DNA of 64,000 nucleotides from Zingiber officinale (lineage: Eukaryota; Streptophyta; Magnoliopsida; Zingiberales; Zingiberaceae). The stretch spans positions 80,057,859 through 80,121,858 of the forward strand of contig NC_055999.1 of the NCBI RefSeq assembly GCF_018446385.1, written 5' to 3'. This document shows positions 55,992 through 64,000 of the stretch, piece by piece; position 1 is the first letter of the stretch; each line of letters begins with the position of its first letter. Made by a program: the position numbers and the translations under genes. Below the pieces are notes generated by a model. It made no database searches. It saw nothing but the letters and a program-made list of their open reading frames with translations, and was not told the DNA's origin.

Positions 55992-58750
55992 TGTAAAATA
56001 CCGAAAATAGACGAATATTAATAAGGGAATTTTTTTGAAATTTTTGGAAATTTTCCGGGAATTTTTCGGAGCTCGTACGGACGAGTTAACGGGGATAAAA
56101 ACGGGTCCGGGAAACCATATTTAGGCCACCCCATTTAATGAGGAAAAGTTTTATTTTCTTTTACTTTTCCTTTTTTTTTGTTTTTCTTCTTTTTCTTTCC
56201 CTCGCCGAACCCCTCACCCGACCCGACGGTTTCCATTTCTTCCCCGATTCTTCACTGTGCGACGCCACCGCTGGCCACCCCGTGCCCTCGCCGTGGAGGT
56301 CCCAGTGGCGCCGCCAGCCCCTCTTCTATGCGCTGTGCCTTAGCGTCGACGCCCCATTTCCGACGCCACAGTGTCGCGGCCGGTCGCTAGCCACCCGAGC
56401 TCTCGTCGCCGGCTAACTCCCTGTGCCCTAGATTTTTTGGGTTCGCAGCCACCGCCCCTCTCCGATCTTCTCTCTGCCCTAGTGCCGTCTGCCGTCCTTG
56501 CTTCTGCCCTAGCCGAGCCTCACACTTGTGTGAGTTGCTGCCCTGGGTTTTGCCGAGCCTCACGTTCCTCTCTAAACTCCTCTGTGCCAACCACCAGGTC
56601 CGACCCAGCGCTGGCCACCGGCTGATTTTTCCTGTGCCCTAGTCGCCGCTGTGAGGTTCGAGCCGACCAGCAGATTCACAGCCACCACAGTCGGCCAAGT
56701 TCCCTCTTTCGTGCCGCTGTCTCTGTACCACACTGCTACCGGCCACCAGGTCCAGCGGAGTCTTGTTGATTTGGGAGGTAAGAAATTGTGTTAGGTAATT
56801 AGGATTTCTTAAATGGGTAATTTGTGTATCTCAATTTGATCCGAGCAGTGGGGAAGGTTTTCTGTAGGGTTTGCTTTGCTGTGGATTGATCTTGGAACCG
56901 ACATTCACACCTTCTAGCTTCTCTTTGATTTTTAGCAACAAGATTGGCTGTGGGAATTGAGGTAAAGAATTTGGATTTATTTGATTAGTTGAATATGTAT
57001 TGAATTTGGGCTAAGTCGGGTAAGATGCTATGCTTGATTATGTTTATTTCAAATCCTAATTCGAATGGAATATTTAGAATCAGTTGAGGTGTTAAATGAT
57101 CTAATTAGAGTTTATAATTGGATCCAGATTTATGATAGCTTCTCGAGGATTTGATTTAGCTAATTATTTATATGAAATTAGCTAAATCTAGATATCATGT
57201 ATTACAGTACTTTGACGTGAGATGAGTATCTCGATTATCGGATTGGACCTTTTCTATTGGAGGCGGGTACCTTGACTTATCTTTTTGATCTGTCATGTTG
57301 ATATGTCTAGTAGGTTATAACCTTTAGTAATAATTATGTTCGTCCTTTTTTTGGTAAGTCACTACCGGATACCTGTTACATGCTTGCTTGCTCACCTGAT
57401 ATGCATTTTATGCTAGTACCCACATGATTATATATATATATATATATATATGCTCAGAGAGGTAGTGACATACCATGCTTGTTATGTTCAGGACCTCGGT
57501 TTTTGATATCCTATCTGACCTGTGTACTTTAGATCTTCGTATTTGACCATCGATATTACGGTACTCATTTTATATATATGGATATGATTATGCTGATCAG
57601 TTTATTGCTATGCTTAGTGTCATGCATCATGATTGCATGCTGTGTGATAGTCCGCTCCATTATTGTTGAGCACATCGCCAGTTACATGGATCTGCACACA
57701 CCACCACTCATGGGTTAGTAGTCGATTCAGGCAGTGTGTGTTGCAGCAGGGACTTTGTTTGGCTCCGTTGGTCCGCTCATGGGTAGCGTGATGCAACGTG
57801 TTAGCCGGCAGGGATTCCTCCCCGTCATCGTGTACCGGGAGTTGAGAGCATTGCGCTCCCCCATTTATGATTTGGGGTAGGAGGATAGGTGTACTCCGAC
57901 AGCATCCCGTCCACTCGGTCACTCATCAGCAGTAGTGACGACATAGTGCACGGTTGTCACAGCCCTACCCACTCGACCTCACTATTGTGTGTGAGATGAC
58001 TGACTAGCATCAGGGGTGACCAGGACGCATCATTGGCATCATACGCATTTATGCATTTACTGCTTGTGTTTGCTGCACTTATATGCTGCATTTGGATGGA
58101 TGCATATGTTTGACATGCATACAGGATTTATAACACTTCTGGTCTGACGACCTAATTATTCTGATAGGTGGCCCTGGTGAGTACAGTACTCTTCAGTCTT
58201 TTCTATTGTGCATTACCTTCTTTTGTTCAGGAGACTGTACTCCATAGTTATTATTATTTGTTATAGCTTACTATACATGTCAACTAGGTATCTGCTGAGT
58301 TGTTGAACTCACTCCCGTGGATACTATCTTTTTCAGGTACTAGGTTATTTATGGAGACGCTTGGAGTATCCTGGTTGTCGTTCCCCACGTCACATCAGAA
58401 GACCTGTCTCTGCCTTTGTTTATTGTTATTTTTTGTATATGTATTTGTGTACTTAGCTTTGTGTTCCGGTTTTGTGTTCGGAGTATTGTTTTGGTTGTGT
58501 GGTGTAAGTCTAGCCGGCTAGCAGTGTTTTATTTGGTTTTGTATGGGCTTATATTTTATGTTTATCCGCTGTATTGGTTTTGTTTCAGCCGTGTAGGCTG
58601 ATGATATATATATAACTGCGTGGTTGTGTGTATATTCCAGCCGTCTGTGGCTGATATATATTATGCCTGTAGAAATGCTTCAGATTGTCACCCGTACAGG
58701 GGAGGTGCTGCCGAAATTTTTTCGGACAGGGACTCCTCTGGGGCGTGACA
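55992..58750 (+). repeat. 3' LTR of the second gypsy element
   Basis: 2759 bp. Shares ends and most of its sequence with the 5' LTR. It carries a different, shorter sequence at 56253-56345 and an extra segment near 56745-56790 relative to it. A (TA)n run lies at about 57428-57452. Confidence 0.92.
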
Positions 58751-58759
58751 ATGTTTTTC

Positions 58760-59150
58760 CAATCGACCGATACACCATAGTTATTGACATATATATGAAC
58801 AGTAATAATCAATTAAAACTCATTATGTACTCCTGGTCAGTTATTTTAATTGATTGCTACATTAACAATCAAGTAAAATACCTTCTATGTACAAAAATAG
58901 TAATTTTAATTTATTGCTAAGTGCAGTGTAGAAATCAATTAAAATAACTTCTATGAACATGAACAATTTCCTTAATTGATTGTTGTAGTCTCTATTGATT
59001 CAAATACCTTCCGTGGACAAAAACATTAAGTTATTCTAATCGATTGTTACAGATTGATGAAAACCTACTGTAAACAAGAATAGTAAGTTTAATCAATTGC
59101 TATAATGTGACAAGCAATTAAAATATCTTTTCTTACTATGAATACTCTTT
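58760..59150 (-). repeat. Tandem array of ~60-bp units with a palindromic core, right arm (inverted)
   Basis: About six degenerate units in opposite orientation to 37120-37665, for example 'gttattttaattgattgcta' and 'accttctatgtacaaaaata'. The inner-arm junction 'gaatactctttcaaatagta' (59140-59160) is the reverse complement of the left junction near 37110, with a few changes. Confidence 0.8.
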
Positions 59151-59164
59151 CAAATAGTATGAAT

Positions 59165-61093
59165 CAATTGATATGATATTGTGTTTTGACCAAAATTAGT
59201 TGAAGGATCAAATGAAATTGGAATGACATGAGACCAGTTCCTTTGTACTCAGATTGGTATCTTGAATGAATCCATACCCTCAAATATTATTATGATACAA
59301 CATACCGAGAGCAGCGATTTTTTGAACACGATTTAGGCATGAGAAATAATGTTAGAAGATAAATCTAAATGATACAACAATGATGATCACTCATCCACAT
59401 CATATTTGAGAAACTTGATCTCCCCTCTTTCTTAAGATATCAAATTTCTAATTTTTAAAGTTACTAAGATCCATCAATTGGTTTTGACCAAATTGGTTGA
59501 TAGACCAAATGATATCGGATTGATATAAGACCAGTTTCTATGTGTTCGGGTTGGTGTTCTAAATGTATACATGCCTCCAAACATCATTGTGATACATCAT
59601 ATCAAGAGAAGCAATTTTTTGAACATGATTGAGGTACAAGAAATGATGTTGAAGGCTAAATATAAATGATACGACAATGATTATCAATCACCCACACCAT
59701 ATTTGAGATCCTTGATCTCCCCTCTTTCTTTAGATATAAAATTTTTAATTTTTAGAGTTGCTAATATCCATCAGTCAGTTTTGACTAAAATTGACTGATG
59801 GACCAAATGACATTAAATTGACATGGGACGAATTCTTATATGCTTGGGCTGGTGTCCTAAATATATACATGCCCTCAAACATCATTGTGATGCACCAAAT
59901 CGAGAGTAGCGATTTTTTTGAACATGATTCAGCATGAGAAATAATGTCAAAAGCTAAATATAAATGATACGACGATAATGATTACTCATCCACACCATAT
60001 TTGAGATCCTTGATCTCCCCTCTTTCTTAAAATATGCAATGTCTGATTTTTAAAGTTGTTAAGGTTCATCAGTCGATTTTGACCAAAACCAGCTAATAGA
60101 CCAAATGACATTGGATTGACATGAGACCAGTTCCTATGTGCTCGGACTGATATTTTGAATGTATTCATACCCTCAAACATCATTGTGATACATTATACCA
60201 AGAGTAGAGATTTTTTGAACATGATTTGGGCACAAGAAATGATGTCAGAAGCTAAATATAAATGATACGGCGATGATGATTACTCATCCACACCATATTT
60301 GAGATCTTCTATCTTTCTTAAGATATGAAATTCCAATTTTTAGAGTTACTAAGGTCCATCACCGGTTTTGACCAAAATTAAGTGATATACCAAATGATAT
60401 CGGATTGACATAAGATCAGTTCCTATGTGCTCGGGCTAGTGTCCTGAATGTATCTATGTTCCCAAACATCATTGTGATACACTGTAGCGAGAGAAGCGAT
60501 TTTTTAAATATGATTCGGGCATGAGATATGATGGCGTAAGCTAAATATAAATGATACAGCGATGATGATCACTCATCCACACCATATTTGAGATCCTTGA
60601 TCTCCCCTCTTTCTTAAGATATGAAATTTCTTATTTTTAGAGTTGTTAAGATCCATCAGCCGGGTTTGACCAAAATCAATTGATGAACCAAACAACATCG
60701 GATTATTATAAGACCAATTTCTATGTGTTTGGCTGGTGTCCTAAATGTATACATGCCCTTAAACATCATTGCGATACACCATATCGGGAGCAGTAATTTT
60801 TTAAACATAATTTGGGCACAAGAAATGATATCGGAAGCTAAATATAAATGATGTGACAGTGATGATGATCACTCATCCATGCCATATTTGAAATCCATGA
60901 TCTCCCCTCTTTCTTAAGATATGAAATTTTTAATTTTTAGAATTGATAAGGTCCATCAGCCGATTTTGATTAAATGATATCGGATTGATATGAAATCAGT
61001 TCCTATATGCTCGGGCTAGTGTCCTGAATGTATCCATGCCCTTAAACATCATTGTAATACACCATATCAAGAGCAGTAATTTTTTGAACACTA
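59165..61093 (-). repeat. Array of ~295-bp units, right arm (inverted)
   Basis: Six landmarks 'gatctcccctctttcttaag' (the reverse complement of the left-arm landmark) near 59431, 59728, 60025, 60316, 60612 and 60912, a spacing of 291-300 bp. No long frames. Each unit also has 'cattgtgatacac' and 'gtgctcgg(g/a)ct' segments. Confidence 0.92.
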
Positions 61094-61210
61094 CTTACAT
61101 AACACAAAAATTTTACACATATTTTATACAATACAAAAACAATTTAGAACAACACAACACAACAATTTTACACAATCTAATAACAATCCACTAGATTGTC
61201 TAAATGATGA
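61094..61210 (-). repeat. Outer tract of the right inverted-repeat arm
   Basis: 'acaacacaacacaacaattt' and 'acacaatctaataacaatcc' are reverse complements of the motifs that fill 30781-31220, but the tract is shorter here. Marks the approximate outer end of the right arm. Confidence 0.65.
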
Positions 61211-61479
61211 ATGTCTATCATCCATTTTTCAAACAATGCATATAAAACATTCTAATTGCACATACCAACACACAATTTATATCTCTACATAAAGAACATA
61301 TGAATATAGGAACATAACATAGCTAACATTACATTGAGATATTTAAATGTAAATCAACCATTTTAAAATTAATGTTATGTTAATCAAAATATACATCTAA
61401 ATATATTTAGCAAAATACACTTATATGTTCATTCATTACAATAATAAACCTTGTGTGCCAAATACTTGCAAAAGTTGAG
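61211..61479. other. A/T-rich flank, nothing recognised
   Basis: No open frame, repeat or structural element is seen. It may be the 3' untranslated part of the MULE transposase gene that is read from the right. Confidence 0.5.
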
Positions 61480-61745
61480 CAATATCACTAGGTATCAACT
61501 TACTGGAGGCATTCTATATGATCTTTTATTATGACCTAATTGTTTCAATCTACTACACTTGTTTTAACCTTTTTCGTGTGCTTGGATGGGAACGTCGCAT
61601 TCTTCCTTCTTCCAGGTTGCACAAGGCTACTAGATGGTAAACAATATATTCTTGTCCACCTATTGGCCATATGTTAACTATATAAGATGATGATGAAGTT
61701 TGTACCTCCATTTCTATCATGCTATGTGGATAACCATATAGTACT
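61480..61745 (-). pseudogene. MULE transposase C-terminal remnant (part 2)
   Basis: One minus-strand frame from 61745 reads 'VLYGYPHSMIEMEVQTSSSS', 'YIVNIWPIGGQEYIV' and 'EEGRMRRSHPSTRKRLKQ', then two stops and 'KLIPSDIAQLLQVFG'. The order 'Y-I-V-N-(I/L)' followed by a basic 'GRxxRRxxPS' tail resembles the end of MuDR/MULE transposases, but the SWIM zinc-finger residues expected between are missing. Weak on its own. It gains support from the block at 62588-62702. Confidence 0.4.
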
Positions 61746-62587
61746 TGTTATATCCAAAGGATGTCCACATATCTCCACAATGACATTATATTATCCACTT
61801 TGGACCTAGACCTTCATAGCTTTGCTTTTGGACTCTCCCCAAAAGGTTTCATACCAATGAAGATATCCTGCATCCTTTTAAACTCATGATCTTTATAAAA
61901 TATTTCCAATGTGGGATTTTGATTGAATCCCAACAATCCTCCCTTGGGACTTTGATTGAATCCCAACAATCCTCCCTTCGAACGAAGGACCGCAATTCCT
62001 CTCATGGTCTAGGTCTCCCCGCGAGCATCCGATCACCCTGGCCTGCTTTGGGCCTCCCCACAAGCATCTACTTCCAGTCACCTTGACCTACTCCAGACCT
62101 CCCCACGAGCATTCGGTCACCTTTAACTTATTTCGGGCCTCCCTACGAGCATCCGGTCACCCTGACCTACTCACCTCCCCACAAGTATCCGATCACCCTG
62201 ACTTGATCCAGACCTCCTCGTAAGTATCCAGTCATCCTAACCTACTCTGCGCCTCCCCGCGAGTATCCGATCATCCTGACCTGGTTCGGGACGTTCCTGC
62301 AAGCATCCAGTCAACCTGACCTACCTGGGTCTACCCGCAACTTCGTTCAAGGTTACCCCACATGACATCTAGTCTGGACCATGACTTTGATACAATTTGT
62401 TGTGCCCAAAGGATGTCCACATATCTCCACAATGACATGATATTGTCCACTTTAGGCCTAGGCCTTCATGACTTTGCTCTTGGGCTCTCCCCAAAAGGCC
62501 TAATGCCAATAGAAATATCCTACATCCTTTTAAACTCATGATCTTTATCAAATCTTTCCAATGTGAGACTTTGATTAAATCCCAACA
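61746..62587. mobile_element. TRIM-like element with two 190-bp terminal direct repeats
   Basis: Direct repeats 61746-61935 and 62398-62587 are each 190 bp, start TGTT(A/G)T and end TCCCAACA; both contain 'aaaggatgtccacatatctc' and 'caaaaggtttcat'-like segments. Between them are 462 bp of non-coding sequence, mostly a minisatellite. Size and structure fit a terminal-repeat retrotransposon in miniature. I could not find a matching target duplication (flanks gtact and acaac) or a clear PBS, so rearrangement is possible. Confidence 0.65.
62010..62345. repeat. Minisatellite inside the TRIM-like element
   Basis: Six to eight degenerate units of about 45-55 bp with the core 'ctccccgcgagcatccggtc' followed by 'accctgacctactccgggc'. 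Non-coding. Confidence 0.85.
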
Positions 62588-62702
62588 ACAACCAATTTTT
62601 TGTCTCCTTGTGTCAATATCCTTCATTGCTAATGACATCAATACTCCTACAGAATTATACACTTGCTCCCTATGATTATAAAACCATTGAGCAACCTTCC
62701 TC
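62588..62702 (-). pseudogene. MULE transposase remnant (part 1)
   Basis: Minus strand 62699-62590 reads 'KVAQWFYNHREQVYNSVGVL' then 'MSLAMKDIDTRRQK'. 'xxQWFYNRRE' is the pattern found after the catalytic core of MuDR-like transposases. The rest of the transposase lies upstream on this strand, beyond the LTR that cuts in at 62703. The TRIM-like element separates this block from the part at 61480-61745. Confidence 0.5.
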
Positions 62703-64000
62703 TATCACGCCCCAGAGGAGTCTCTGTCCGAAGAAATTTTGGCAGCATCTCCCCTGTACGGCGGACAATATGAAACTTTCTACATATCACATATACATCA
62801 GCCACAGGCGGCTGGAATGATAACAAAAAAAATAAAAAAAACAAACACCACGCAGTTTATAAAGATATTCAGCCTCTGGCTGTCACAACCACGCAGTTAA
62901 TAATAGTAATCAATAACAATAGGACTCTGACTCGAAATCCACCCTACTCCACTACACTCGTAAAGCTCAAATCCAACGAACTCACCTCTTCTGCCGTCCA
63001 GGCAGGCACGTAGTAGAATGAAATCCAATATCATATCAAAAATCCATCAAAAGGTATCACTCCATACAATATCCATAGAAAAAATCCAAAGACAATACTA
63101 AAACAAAGTCTGATATAGAAAAAGGCCAAATAAAAACAAATAACGAACTAGTAGAGAACTGGCTCTACGTGCAGATGCGCCCTCCTGACAGCTTCAAACT
63201 GAAAATATCAACAATGGAGGCGGGGTGAGTCCAACACTCAGGGTACAACCGATATGCATAATAAAACAAATAAGACAACACTAATCATAAGTCTCCTGAA
63301 TATGAGAAGGAATAAATGCAACTGAAACGAAATCGAGAGAACTGTACTAACCGGGATCAAGGTACAAAGGTAGCAGTCGTCAGAGAAATCATAATCCTGT
63401 ATGCATGTCAATCAAATGCATCCATACAAATGCAGCATATAAGTGCAGCAATCACAACAATAAAATGCAATAAATGCATATGGTGACCGTGCACTCGGAC
63501 ATCACTGCTCCTAACAGTGACTGAGTGGACGGAATGCTGTCGGAGTACTCCTGTCCTCTGGCCCCAAATCATACCGGTACACAACGACGGGGAGGAAAAA
63601 TCTCTGCCGGCTACCACGCTGAGTCTCCTGACCAACGGAGCCAAACAGAGTCCACCATCTGCCGGCTACCACGCTGCTACCCTAAATGCCAACGGAGCCA
63701 AACAGAGCGGAACTGACTGCCGGCTGAGCCAAACAGCAGAACCGCCACACTCCAGCCAGATATACAACTAATCCATGAGTGATGTGTGCAGTACATGTAA
63801 CTGGCGATGGACTCAACCAAGTGGAGCCGACAATCGCACAGCATGCAATCATGATGCATGACACTAAAAACATGGCATAGTCCATATAACTAGACACAAG
63901 TGTGTACCACTGGAAGAAGTATCAAATAGAAGGTACACCAATCAAATAGGGTATCAAATAAACCCTAGATCCAGAACATATCATAGCATGTGGTTGGTTC
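62703..64000 (-). mobile_element. LTR of the second gypsy family, partial (runs off the window)
   Basis: Begins TATCACGCCCCAGAGGAG (TG has become TA) and follows the solo LTR at 31606 segment by segment ('ggcagcatctcccctgtacg', 'cagccacaggcggctggaat', 'caacaatggaggcggggtga'). Whether it is a solo LTR or the 3' LTR of a whole minus-strand element cannot be seen. The short open frames at 63400-63900 are in LTR sequence. Confidence 0.88.

Larger units (their letters stand above)
48479..58750 (+). mobile_element. Second Ty3/gypsy chromovirus, 10.3 kb, lacking gag
   Basis: LTRs at 48479-51273 and 55992-58750 (TGTAAAATACCG...GTGACA) and a perfect 5-bp target duplication, atgtt (48474-48478 and 58751-58755). 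PBS and PPT are present. The 4.7-kb internal region carries the C-terminal two thirds of pol on the plus strand. Where gag, protease and the first part of RT should be there is only non-coding sequence with tandem repeats. It is therefore a defective or non-autonomous derivative. The chromodomain-like tail and integrase motifs suggest the Tekay group. Confidence 0.92.

Overview
This window looks like intergenic DNA from a flowering-plant nuclear genome. I see no intact host gene, and almost every base can be assigned to transposable elements, most of them nested. Evidence for a plant: Copia and chromodomain-type Ty3/gypsy retrotransposons primed by initiator tRNA-Met, a CACTA element, hAT- and Mutator-like MITEs, and remnants of Ulp1 protease and MULE transposase genes. 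The species cannot be named from the sequence.

Layout. (1) 1-3.7 kb: decayed spliced gene of the plant-mobile-domain/Ulp1 type, plus strand. (2) 3790-30775: a nest. A Copia-type solo LTR (3790-5713 and 30652-30775) is split by a Ty3/gypsy chromovirus on the minus strand (5714-30651, LTRs about 2.3 kb). Its RNase H region is split by a tandem array of a non-autonomous Copia-like element (9849-25570: five LTRs, four internal regions, one 5-bp target duplication, caact). That array itself carries a hAT MITE (12390-12943), a solo LTR (14570-15840) and a CACTA element (17284-20753) containing a 149-bp hairpin. (3) 30.8-37.7 kb and 58.8-61.2 kb: two arms of a long inverted repeat. Each has a T/G-rich outer tract, a tandem array of a roughly 295-bp unit and an inner tandem array of roughly 60-bp units with small palindromes. 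The left arm is interrupted by a gypsy solo LTR, a Copia-like solo LTR and a small MITE. (4) Between the arms: a broken gene resembling the 'putative plant transposon protein' family (38163-39160), a nearly complete Copia element on the minus strand (39800-47931, LTRs 333 bp) and a Ty3/gypsy element on the plus strand (48479-58750, LTRs about 2.8 kb). (5) 61.2-64 kb: remnants of a MULE transposase on the minus strand, split by a TRIM-like element and cut by another copy of the second gypsy LTR, which runs off the window.

How the parts relate. Ulp1 gene, inverted-repeat arms, enclosed transposon-like gene and MULE transposase together suggest one very large, dead Mutator-like (KAONASHI-like) element, or two adjacent copies of one family, later filled with retrotransposons. 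The other notable item is an intact extra reading frame in the Copia leader (46270-45767). It looks like a second Gag-like protein with an acidic tract and a C-terminal membrane segment, and a good 3' splice site lies immediately before its ATG.
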